DNA from: Oscheius onirici
Taxonomy: Eukaryota > Nematoda > Chromadorea > Rhabditida > Rhabditidae
Reading direction: 5' to 3'
DNA length: 64,000 nucleotides
Assembly (NCBI GenBank): GCA_932521025.1
Contig: OW051471.1
Coordinates: 1,178,001 to 1,242,000, forward strand
Shown one piece after another: positions 25,401 to 34,600 of this stretch. Within the stretch, counting starts at the first letter, position 1; the number at the start of each line of letters is the position of its first letter. The position numbers and the translations under genes are program-made. The notes under the pieces were generated by a model that did no database searches, had not been told where the DNA came from, and saw only the letters and a program-made list of their open reading frames with translations.

Positions 25401-26104
25401 ATTGGCGCTATCCGGAAATCCGGTATCCGCCCATCCCTGTTTGTAAGGACTTAAAATTAGGCTATCTCAACTATCTGAAGCATTTTTTCCCTCAAATAAC
25501 ATCGGCAACACAAATGTTGCCGTTTCTTCTGCTTATAACTACGGCATGAAACTTTTTTTTACACCAATTTTTCGCAATAAAAGTAAAAAGCAAAGTAAAG
25601 TTTCTCCCTTTCAACGCCAGAGTTCCGAAGAAACCTCTGGGAGACGTGAGGGGCAGGGATGTTCGGATACTGGATTTTCGGATGGCGCCATTCAACTCCT
25701 AATACACAGTGCCTACGTATCGGCAACTACCGTAGTCAAACGTTGATTTGCAGGCTATGTGTTACGAGTTGGTGCGCAGCCAAATTCAAAATTGGCGCTA
25801 TCCGGACATCCTTGTGAGGGGTCAATCTGAGGGGCCAGATAGTGTGAGGCTTTACGTTTATGTTTCGAAATTGCCCAACCGGTTCCACGGAACGCCTTTG
25901 CTTTTTTTTCGCAAAAGGAACTCACTTCTGTTTCTGATCCGACAGTCCCAGTCTGTAGATAAGAGAAATTGTGGCGTAGAGAACACAGTAGAGGATTACT
26001 TCCAGATAGACTGCCTTCCAAATTGAACCCTTCCAGCACCAAAGGAGGTTGATAAAGGTCCAAGGCTTGGACTTCATGATGGCTTTGTGGTAGTTTACAG
26101 TCAT
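16499..26104 (-). CDS. Bestrophin-family chloride channel
   Basis: Eleven exons: 26104-25926, 24153-24019, 23854-23761, 22405-22178, 22136-22059, 20620-20471, 20107-20027, 19367-19219, 18166-18041, 17996-17913 and 16670-16499, giving about 491 aa. Exons 1-8 follow bestrophins closely: N-terminus [19 protein letters not shown], the neck helix around residues 76-84 ([11 protein letters not shown]), RRFPTLD, the [12 protein letters not shown] segment, and the Ca2+-clasp acidic run [11 protein letters not shown] at residues 295-305. Bestrophins are pentameric Ca2+-activated anion channels of plasma or organelle membrane. Phases agree throughout. Odd points: intron 6 uses a GC donor; the frame would stop at 19215 if exon 8 were read through, but a GTGAGC donor lies just before it and exon 9 matches in phase. 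Exons 9-11 (hydrophilic tail ending [13 protein letters not shown]) are less certain because intron 9 is only 44 nt with a weak GTCTGC donor. The start is set by family N-terminus and an acceptor 4 bp upstream. Confidence 0.9.
16925..17234. mobile_element. hAT-like foldback MITE with ATTCG core
   Basis: Ends CAGGGATGGGCGAA and TTCGCCCCTCCCTG lie between an exact 8-bp duplication CTCCGTTC (16917-16924 and 17235-17242). The right half is packed with ATTCGTATTCGAATACGAAT-like words. It lies in the last intron of the bestrophin gene. Confidence 0.85.
17290..17490 (-). repeat. Dispersed repeat A, inverted copy, interrupted
   Basis: Inverted copy of repeat A (CTTTTCCTGTCGCGACTT-like and AGCTTCAGACACAC words). 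It is split by a 74-bp MITE at 17327-17400, so the MITE is younger than the repeat. Confidence 0.65.
17327..17400. mobile_element. Short TTAA-type MITE nested in repeat A
   Basis: Inverted ends AGGGACACTGAC and GTCAGTGTCCCT, preceded by TTAA, with CAGGCAACTGCGTGG inside. The ends and this internal word are shared with the 400-bp element at 32173-32572, so it looks like a short or internally deleted relative. Confidence 0.7.
18455..18985. mobile_element. Large palindromic foldback element
   Basis: The left arm (GCAGTCTCGCAGTGAAAACG, CAAAAATCTTGGCT, AAACCGGCCCGCC, GCGGGAATTTGAACGC) recurs in reverse complement on the right (GCGTTCAAATTCCCGC, GGCGGGCCGGTTT, AGCCAAGATTTTTGCA, CGTTTTCGCCGCGAGAC). 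It lies in a bestrophin intron between exons 8 and 9. No protein is encoded. The CAGCCAAGATTTTTGC word is shared with the palindrome at 58.3 kb. Confidence 0.75.
19001..19160. mobile_element. MITE family C (GATTACCGTAA ends)
   Basis: Inverted ends GATTACCGTA and GATTACGGTA, with subterminal TTCGCTTCGAGACCCA inverted as TGGGTCTCGAAGCGAA. Degenerate copies occur near 25130, 27870, 48773, 52834 and 63088. An AATAAA inside it on the minus strand (19112-19117) is probably irrelevant. Confidence 0.7.
19613..20003 (-). mobile_element. tRNA-derived SINE, minus copy in bestrophin intron 7
   Basis: On the minus strand, CACTACTAAAGCGC-like start, then GTGTCTGTCGTGGACTCTG, a TTTG run, a tRNA-like core with an A box (TGGTGTATTGTT) and a perfect B box GGTTCGACTCC (19877-19887), then a tail of about 27-bp units built on GGTTGACTGGGGAAGGGATC (19613-19805). 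The same element lies in the opposite orientation at 23087-23400. It ends only 23 bp from the exon 7 donor. Confidence 0.75.
20469..20470 (-). other. GC splice donor, bestrophin intron 6
   Basis: Exon 6 ends GGATGGATGAAG and the intron begins GCTTGC. No GT exists before the in-frame stop eight codons on. The next exon ([11 protein letters not shown]) joins at the conserved bestrophin position, so a GC-AG intron is inferred. Confidence 0.65.
20948..21060 (+). repeat. Dispersed repeat A, partial copy
   Basis: Shares AATGCTCTCGCGTCTCTG, GAAGCTTTAATTG and TGTGCGCA with the copy at 9.3 kb. It lies in a bestrophin intron. Confidence 0.6.
22933..23086 (+). repeat. Dispersed repeat A, long copy
   Basis: Very similar to 9319-9485, including CACTTTAAATTGCTCTCGCG and AACAAGTCGCGACAGGAAAA. 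It abuts the SINE starting at 23087. Confidence 0.75.
23087..23400 (+). mobile_element. tRNA-derived SINE, plus copy in bestrophin intron 3
   Basis: Inverted partner of 19613-20003. The order is CTACTACTAAAGCGCAATGG, GTGTCTGTCGTGGACTCTG, a TTTG run, A box near 23162, AAGAGTCGCCGCTGTTACC, B box GGTTCGATTTC (23204-23214), GTAGGAAAAAGTGTCAGGG, then GGTTGACTGGGG tail units. A further tail fragment is at 43466-43495. Confidence 0.75.
25245..25439. mobile_element. hAT-like foldback MITE with CGGAT core, copy 1
   Basis: Near-perfect palindrome with ends CAGGGATGGGCGGATACCGG and its complement. It is flanked by 8-bp direct repeats TTTGTAAA and TTTGTAAG (7 of 8). It lies in bestrophin intron 1, 214 bp from a second copy. 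Confidence 0.85.
25654..25813. mobile_element. hAT-like foldback MITE with CGGAT core, copy 2
   Basis: Diverged copy of the element at 25.25 kb: left end CAGGGATGTTCGGATACTGG, right end GCGCTATCCGGACATCCTT. It has an exact 8-bp duplication GTGAGGGG on both sides (25646-25653 and 25814-25821). Confidence 0.8.
25822..25895 (+). repeat. Dispersed repeat D piece
   Basis: GAGGGGCCAGATAG, GAGGCTTTACG and GTTCCACGGAACGCCT match the block at 36774-36840 (GAGGGGCCAGATAGCGAGGG, GAACGTTCCACAG, GGAACGCCT). Confidence 0.5.
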
Positions 26105-26118
26105 TTTTCTGAAAAAGC
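26105..26118 (-). other. Splice acceptor just upstream of the bestrophin start
   Basis: On the minus strand GCTTTTTCAG is followed by AAAA and the ATG at 26104. A strong TTTCAG four bases before the start codon suits either a 5' UTR intron or nematode spliced-leader trans-splicing. Confidence 0.5.
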
Positions 26119-28648
26119 AATCGATGGCGGGAAATTATCAAAGACAAATGAAAAATCCAAGCTTTGAGGGTTATACGAAACGCAAAAAATATTGTAGTGT
26201 CAAAAGAAAAGGAGTATTTTCTGTATGGTGAAGAAACCAAATTGGACGTTTTTGTCAAAAGAAAATGTTTCAAGACAAGAATACAGGGGATGATGGGCTT
26301 CTCTTACAGATGCATTCTTTTTCGGCTTATGAAAGAAATAAGAATGAGACTCAGCTGTTGTACTTTCAGTTTAGTCGGGCCAAGCTTTGATTTTTTCCAA
26401 GTTTTTTTTTTGCTTCAGAATATCATGAAATAGAAACTACTGTCTTCGATTTACTCCACAGATCCGACGCGCAGCATTCACAAATTTCATCGAACGAATC
26501 CTAAATTTTACCAACGTCTTACACTTTTTGTACCAAAGAAGCGAAAATCCACTTAGCTAAACTCGAACAGAAGAACGTCTTGATAAAGAATTTGATGAAA
26601 AACAAGTGTGTTTCAAAAGTTTTATAAAGTGATGACAAATTCTGAAATTACAGTATGTGACTGTAATCTGAATCAGGAAAAACTGAACATAAATTTCGAG
26701 AACATCCAGTATATTCAAAAAAAGGGGAAACAATCAAATCGGTAGACAGCTGATTCGTCTTTTACAGCCTCTCTGCGAAAAGTGCCAAGAAAATAGGCCC
26801 ATTTCGGCTGTGAGATTGTGGGAGAAAAGTGACAATATCAAACAGAAAGACAGCCCAAGGAAAAGGAGAGGCAAACACCTTGGCAAACAGAACACGACAG
26901 AGGTCCTACTTGGTACGAGGGACCGTGGGTGCCAAATGGAAGTGATCTTTGGAAATCAAACCGACAATACGGGACTTTCAAAATGTCAAATGATTGTTGA
27001 TTGCAAATAACAGAAACTGTTACAGATCTGGTAAAGCAAAAAATATACTTCAATTAAAGTGACTTGTTTCGAGACCTAAAACATATACTCTTTTAGGTAA
27101 AAACCATCTTTGACGGCTGTCGCTTATTTTTGCCATCTCTAATTTTATCGTATTTGAACTCAGCACGGTCGATTTCACCGGTAAACCCTTGATTTTCAAA
27201 CGATTTTTTGTGAAATTTCACCCTATTCGCCTAAAAGTTCGCGCAGGGGTGAGAAATTTCGACGGTATGTTATCATATCTATTCATTTAGCAAATTTCTA
27301 AAAAAATTATTTCTAAAAAAAATTGAGCGGAATCGAGCCCCCATGTCTCGGTATCCATACACTTACGCGTTAGTGGCAATAGGTCAGCCACGGACAGACG
27401 GACCGACACCGTTGCGCTTTAGTGCAATAGACATTCTTTTTATCTAATAGAGCCGTCGTCACCTACTGAAAACGATCCTTATTGTTAATTTTGAAGAACT
27501 GGTGAAACATTTTCCATCTCGTAAGGTCCAGTTCTGTCTTCCAGACCCAGAAGTTTACATTTTAGATTTCTATAATCATAATAAAGGGAATGTTTCACCA
27601 GGTATACTAGCTAAGCCAGTTTCAAGGCGGATTGAAGACTAAAGGCCAATACTGCTCATCAGTCCGGCTAAATTCTTCATTTCAGAAAAGCACAAACTGG
27701 TTCGAACATATGTTAGCTTGGCTGGACAAAAAAAAGAAGACAGAACAGAGCTGTTTCATCAGTTCTATAAGAGTACTTTGTCGTACTGTTCGATTTTTTT
27801 CGTTCCCATTTACATCATTTCACAACACAAAAATATTGGATGCAGCTATGTGATGAAATTGACGTGAATGGGTCTCGAAATGAAGCGCAAAGGTCAAGGG
27901 AATCGCAATGTTCAAAGTGAACAGACTACGGAATTCTTCCCTTACATTTTCAGAAAATGCTTGAAATGCGAAAACGCCAAAAAATTTGACCGAACGGAAT
28001 CGCTACCGAACTACTACCAATGCTTCTACTGTAAAACCCTAACTTGAAAATTCTTTGTAAATGCTTCAGCAAAACTTCTAGGCTAGAAATTCGTAATCAG
28101 TACGTTTGAGAAATTTATAGGAAAAATGGTGAATAGTTTGTCTGGACGAAGGGGACGAAAAAGACTACATAAAATAGTTCACTACAAAAGTTTCGAACTT
28201 TGTTGTTGCATCAGTATTATGAGGCAGAGTTAGCGTCCTTTCGGGTACTGCGTGTTTCTGGATTACGATGGTGCCAAAAAATAGCAGAAAGGACCATCAA
28301 CGACAGTTTTCACTTGAAAAGAAAGTTACTATTGAACTGTTTCATCAACATTACTAAAAAGGAAAGGTTGTCACTTGTGCACTACGTCAATCACTTCCAT
28401 CTACTGTCTACAAAAAACATGGATAAAACGACCAAGTTTGTCTAATAGATGGCAAGAGAAAGACTAGATAACTGACTCATCCTCGGGCCTTTCCCCTGTT
28501 GCCATTACACCGAATCTTCGCATCCTTTTTTCCAGTCGCCAAACCGACGTCATTCGCGGCGCAAACTTTCACACCCATTTTCGGTCAAAAACACACTTCA
28601 TTTCACTGAAAGATATCTTAGAGTTTGGAGACGAGATCACATGAAAAA
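26119..28648. other. Intergenic DNA between bestrophin and CHK genes
   Basis: About 2.5 kb with no supported exon. It holds a second type of tRNA-derived SINE (27312-27433) and a piece of MITE family C near 27870. Promoter elements of the bestrophin gene should lie at its left part but none is recognisable. Confidence 0.4.
27312..27433 (-). mobile_element. tRNA-derived SINE, second type
   Basis: On the minus strand CACTAAAGCGCAACGGTGTC and GTCTGTCCGTGGC precede a tRNA-like body with B box GGCTCGATTCC (27329-27339) and then a T run suitable as a Pol III terminator. The 5' module is shared with the bestrophin SINEs, but the tRNA-like body differs. Confidence 0.65.
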
Positions 28649-31600
28649 TCAACCGTCTTGCATCATTCTTTGAGTCGCATAGACGTTTTGGATGAGTCCT
28701 TTGGCTCGTTCTACCAGCGTTTCGATGTCGTCTTCTTGACGGACTTGCATGACCTGGAAATTTGTTTTTTCACTTTTTTTTGGAGCAAACCATTGGTAAA
28801 ACAGCGTTCTGTTCGGCTTTGTATACTTTTTGAAACCAAAAAATGTTAGAACATTCGTTATGCAAATCTCCCGAAACTTCTTCTGGGTAGAATGGTTTTT
28901 GACAGAGGAAAATGAACTTTGTTCTACGAAAGAGGAAAAAATTGACAAAACGACTTTCGGTTCACCGTATGTGTCGTTTTTGAAGCATCAATTTTTGAAA
29001 TTGAACAGTTTTCCCCCGATTGTTCTTTTCACGAACGACCTGTGGGAAATATCCGGGTTCGAACATATCGTTGCCTATTTTTCGATAACTTTTGAATGAA
29101 ATGAGCTAGCTAATTTTGCCCGTTCGTCTCTTTTTTGAAACAGCCCTCTAGGTGATTTCGTTCAACAGTTATCGCAAAATCGGCAACGATAAGTTCGAAC
29201 CCGGATATTTGGGAGCACGGAAAGACACAGCAAATTGAACATCGCACAAAGGTAGCGAACATGATCAAGCACATATTTTTCTACGTATAGTCAAGAAGAA
29301 CAAATTCGACAATTTTCTGGTGCCTTTGAATAACTCTATGTTGAAGTTTTTGACAAAACTTACAGCTTATTCCCATATTTCGAGGTTTTTTCAGTATTTT
29401 CACAAGACTATCGTGTTGATCGTTACTTCTACAGACTAACACTTACATGATTTCGGGCTATGTATCAGTTCGTATGGTGTCAAGACAGAAAAGACCATTA
29501 CAGTTTTGTTGTTTGTCTGAAAAAGGCCTTCTACGCGGAATCGTTTCTGGCTAAAGCATCTTCTTATAACTCTTTGTTGAAGCAATGAGTGCTTCCAGAC
29601 TACTTTCGATTCCTAAGAAATTTTCTGCTTTTTTTCCTCGACTTCCACGAACTTGGATTTTGTATCACCTTTTCTACCTATCAAGTTCAGGATTACCCTT
29701 TGTTGATAGTCCGTTCAGACAGTTACATCTCTCTTCCCTACTTCAAAATCACTCACGTTTTTCTCACATTGGACGGATACATCGGTCAAGACCGAAAAGA
29801 ATCAAGTAAAGATATAGTGCGAATAATTTCCATAATTTGTTACTTGCCTGCAGCAGCGACCCAGTATTAATTGTGTCTTAATGCTGTGCCTTCTTATAAC
29901 TCTGCATTGAAAGAAATATTTCTCATCTTTTGAGAAAAACATGTTTTGCTTTCCAGTGTAGTTCCCAATCCTAACGATTATTTAGTTTTGCTTCAAAAAA
30001 GCTATTAATTCAGTAATCTGACTCTCGCTTACTCGTCGGTAGCCGTAGGTTTGCACTATACTTGGGCGCCGAGTCGAAAAGTCGAGTCACGAGCCGATTC
30101 GAGTCGAGTCGATTTTTTTTCAATTTTTTTTTCAAATTCCGCGGCTCAAATACGAAGAAATGAAGAAAATCTTTTGTTATTTCCCGTTTGTTGAGCCAAA
30201 TAACCTTTAAAAAATCGGCTCGACTCGAGCCGACTCGTGGGGCACCTCGAGTCGAGTCGAGCCGACTCGTGACTCAAATCGAGCTCGACTCGGCTCGAGT
30301 CGAGTCGAGTTGCCCAAGTATAGTATGCACAATAAAAAAATCGTGACAGTTTCAAAAATTTGTTTCGCCCGTCTAATAAAGGTGATGCAATAGAGCTACA
30401 ACAGTAATATTTCTTTCTTTTCCCACAAATCTAATAAAAAAGCATGAAATGCCTACCTTCCCCACAAGTGTGACCATAGCAAACGGCAAAAATCGCTCGT
30501 AGGCCTTCCTCACAGCTTCCAAGGTGATTTGGACGTCTCCAGTCCCGTGCTGGTTCAGATGGTAGTGATAGACTTCCAATAGGGAAGCTGTACATTCCAA
30601 TCGGTCCTAGAAGTTTATATTTTCTCAAAATTTGAATTTTTAGTTGACACAAAGGCGATTGAATGAGTTGTTTGCTGTCCCATAGATATATACAGTCTGT
30701 GGAACATAGTTTCCAAAAATGTGCTTTCTCAAACAATCTTGTAAACAAATCTCCACGATGTTTGACACCCACAGTTTGGTTTATTATCAATGGGAAAAAG
30801 TTTTTCTTCTTCAGGTTTTCCTTATGGTAAAAGGGTGAGGTGAAAGCTTGATACCCATTCGAAAAAAAACGACATTTTCCTTGATTTCAAAGCAAAGAAA
30901 ATCAGAAAATAGTATACCTAGGTCATGAAAAATTGTAGTTTTGGATCCTCAAAAGTTTCGCGTCTTCTGTCTTGACTGGTTTTTTTGGACCAGCGAACTG
31001 GACCAGCGAATGAAATCAAAAAACAGCTAACATATAGGAAAGGTTCTTTGAAACACAATTTGGTTCGAGACTTGCAGTACAATTCTCCGAAAAGTTGTAA
31101 CCTGGACTGGAAAATTGTCGCTGTGACGATTTTTTGTTTCACATTTAGGCTAAGACAAAAGAATAAAGAAAACTTTGATATCATCGGACATCTAATCAAA
31201 AATAGGTGACTTTTTCAATCAATTCATAAGGAAAGTCTTTTTTCCTAGTGTCTTTCAACCAAAAAAAAATCTCTTGCAGTGCAGAGCCAAGAAAACAACA
31301 AAAACCCACTTTTGTCGACAAATTCCAGCAGATAGCCTTGGCCAAATCTTCAGCAAAACAACCGGAATGACATTCTTAAAGTTTTTTGAACTTGAAAATG
31401 GCGGCAAAACATACCCGTCCAGTCGATAAGAGCCGTAACTTTGTCCTCCTCTTTCAGATCTGTGAAAACGTTCGGAGCGTATGGTTCTCCTTGAACCAGA
31501 ACTCTGGGAACTGAGAGTTCATCAGAACTTTCGGTCGCTGTCGAATGAAGATATTCCGTGGTGAAGTATTTGGCTGTGTACTGGAAAAAAAAATACATAG

Positions 31601-34600
31601 CTTTTGTTCCAAGTTTTTGGCTTCACTCCACTTTCATAGTCGTAATCGATTCGGTATGTTACTGAGAGTTCGATTCTGCTCCGGACAACAAATACGGTTG
31701 CACAGAAAAATATCAGCTATAATATGTAAAAACAAAAGAAAGATTTTTGCGCTTCAATTACAAAATTTTCGCATATTTGTCAACCTTGTAGTGATAAAAA
31801 TGTGAGATTTTTATGACAAAGAAATCTAGGCAGGTTTTCCAAAGTTTGACTTTTTGATGTTTCATAACAGAACTAAATCGTTTTGTGAAACGGGTCTTTG
31901 CTTTATATGCTCGCCATTTTGTAAAATAGCACCCTAGACATGAAATCTGATCGAAATTAGGAAGAAACCGACAAATAGCCGTTCACAAGACGTTCTCGAA
32001 CATTTGGCGCCTATCCACAACCCGAGGTTTGATGTGGCCGACTGAATGAAATTACATACTGAACCACCTCGCTACTGCGCAAACCGAAAAATTCTACAGT
32101 ATACTTTCCAGTCGTTTTTTATTTTTGACAGACTATGCGCTAAATGAAAACATGGCAAAATATGGTCCTTAAAGGGACAGTCTCATTACGTGCCTCCAAG
32201 CCTCCAGGGGAAATCAGGCAACTGCGTGGCGGGTCCCACGGTAAATTCCTGTTTTACGTTTTTCTCGTTCTACACTCATTTTTTCGATTTCTACTTGTTT
32301 CTAATCGATTTCTCGTCAAAAATCACCCCTATAATGAGTGGTGGAACGCTAAAATTGGTGCAAAATTGACCGAAATAAACCAAAAAGCCCTTTTTGGTTT
32401 ATTTCGGTCATTTTAAGGGTAATTTTTGACGAGAAATCGATTAGAAACGAGTAAAAATCGAAAAAATGAGTGTACAACGAGAAAAATGCAAAAATAAAAT
32501 TTGCAGTGGGTCCCGCCACGCAGTTGGCCTATTTCCCTTGCACGGCTGCACGGCTATAATGAGACTGTCCCTTTAAGAAGTTTTGTGAAAGCCGAAAACG
32601 AGCTCAGTAGTTGCCTATACAGCCAGTTTGACTATACTGATCGGGAAACATAAAGCTTACCTTCAAACTTTTTAGACTTATAAAATGGACGCGGAAGACA
32701 AGAACGAGCTTTTGGTCCACAAAACTTACCACAAATCTCGAATGTTCAATGTCATTGTTCTCGAAAAAGTCCATCGTCTTGTCAAAGTCGCCAATAATGT
32801 AAGAGTAGTAGGAGGGCGGAAGGTCTGCTATCTGAAATTCCTTCGTTTTTTTTAACTTTTTTTTTTCAAGGCTTGCATATAAACTAAACGCACCACGACA
32901 TAGTGATTATACAACGAATACTGCTGAAAAGAAGGCTTTCCGGCTCCTGATCAACAACTGACCATGGTGTAAGTTATCCTTTTTGTTTCTAGCCTAACCT
33001 ATTCCCCTTTTTCAAAATGTTGAAGAATCGTGTTTGAGAACGTAAAATCCTAATGTGGTTCCTTCCTGTCTAAACTGTAAAAAAACTGAGAAATATAACT
33101 TGATACCCGTCCAAACTCTTTTCCAGTCGTCGCCTGGCCGTTACTGAACCGTAAAAACTGAAGCCTTTGTCCTAGAGCTCAATGGTTACAAAAAGTTCGG
33201 TTGACTATGACAGTTCGAGCTACAAAGAGTTTTTTGCTCCAAGTCTAGCATACAAATAAGAATATCCTTTGTGAATGTTCAACTGAAGATGCCAAGTGAT
33301 TTTTTCCCGTACAATGAAAGATGTAAAAAAAAAGTTTTTTTTTGTTTCGCAGTTACAGTAAACTGTTTTTGTGAAAACGCCCGAACTCTTTGAAGTCGTA
33401 AAAGCTGGGGAAAACTAACCAAAGTGCTCCAAGAAGAATGTTTCATCGACGTTGAATGAATCAGAGCCAGATGTTTCAGGAGGTCGCTGACTACTTCCAC
33501 ACTGAGTCCTTTGACTGCTTCTTGTTGTGTTCCTCTCTCCCCGACGTCTTCCATTACAACGACTCCGGAGCCTCCGCCTCCTTCTTTTCGGTGCTGAAAT
33601 ATTCTTTTTTTGTTTCAAAAGTTTTATAAAGGCGTAAGTTTAGGTAAGACAATATTCCAGCGACGTTTTCGATGACTATGTGGAAATATCTAAATTGGTT
33701 TCACTAGTTCTGTATAGGTATAGGACGTTTTAGCTGGCTAGTGATATGAAGCTGTGATATTCTACTAAGCGATATTTATGTTTTCTTTTATGTTGAGTCG
33801 TTCTTCTTTCTGTAACTCTCGACTCCTAGAAAATGTATCTTCAAAAACTCAAAAAAAACTCAAGTTTTTCCTTTTTTACTGTAATCTTGTTCTGCTAAAC
33901 TGGCAGTTTTTTTGAATCAAAACACACAAAAGGTTTGTGTTTCCTCGTTTTAAAATTTGGTTTTGCTCATCTGGGAAGTTTTGATTATGTTTCATCACCA
34001 GCATATGTATACTCTTGATCTGGAAGAAGCAGTTGTCGTCAGCAGCGATAGTGCACTTCGAACACAGTTACCCTTTTGGCTCTGGCCTGGCAGAGGGGAT
34101 TGTAAAAAAAATAGGGGATTCTAAATAAAATATGGGATTCTATTTATTTTTCTATTCTTTTACCTTTTTGCTTTCCCTTATCTTAACACGGGAGCGGAGA
34201 AGGTCCGCTCCTTTGCCAGGAAACCCTTCGGAAATACCCAGACTCTAGAAGAGGAAGGCAGTATTGATATGGCCCAAGAGCCCGGTGGATCCAGAACTAT
34301 TAGTTGCGATTACACTAAACATGATGGGCACGCTATCGTCGGAAAGTGCGAAAGTCGGACTCCAGATCAATGTGGAGAAGTCTAATGTGATGACGAACAA
34401 ACAAGAACTACATATTCTCATCAACGACAAAATGGTTCCGTACTGCGCGGACTTCGTCTTCCTTGGATCGAGGTTGTCTTTCGATGGTAACGCTTCACTT
34501 GAAGTCAACCGCAAAGTCAGAGCAGCTTGGGCCTCCTTCAACAGATTCCATCAAATTTTCACCAGCCCAAGAATCCAGATGAGATACAAACGCAAGCTGT

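Noticed and set aside
25755-26273. 172-codon minus-strand open frame over bestrophin exon 1
   Set aside because: It runs in a different frame from the bestrophin N-terminus MTVNYHK and matches nothing.
34021-34077. Minus-strand reading KCTIAADDNCFFQ looked like a CHK-kinase exon next to the TIR element
   Set aside because: Exons at 35920 and 33593 join directly in phase 0 and give the complete family motif, so this piece is intron; it also lacks an acceptor.
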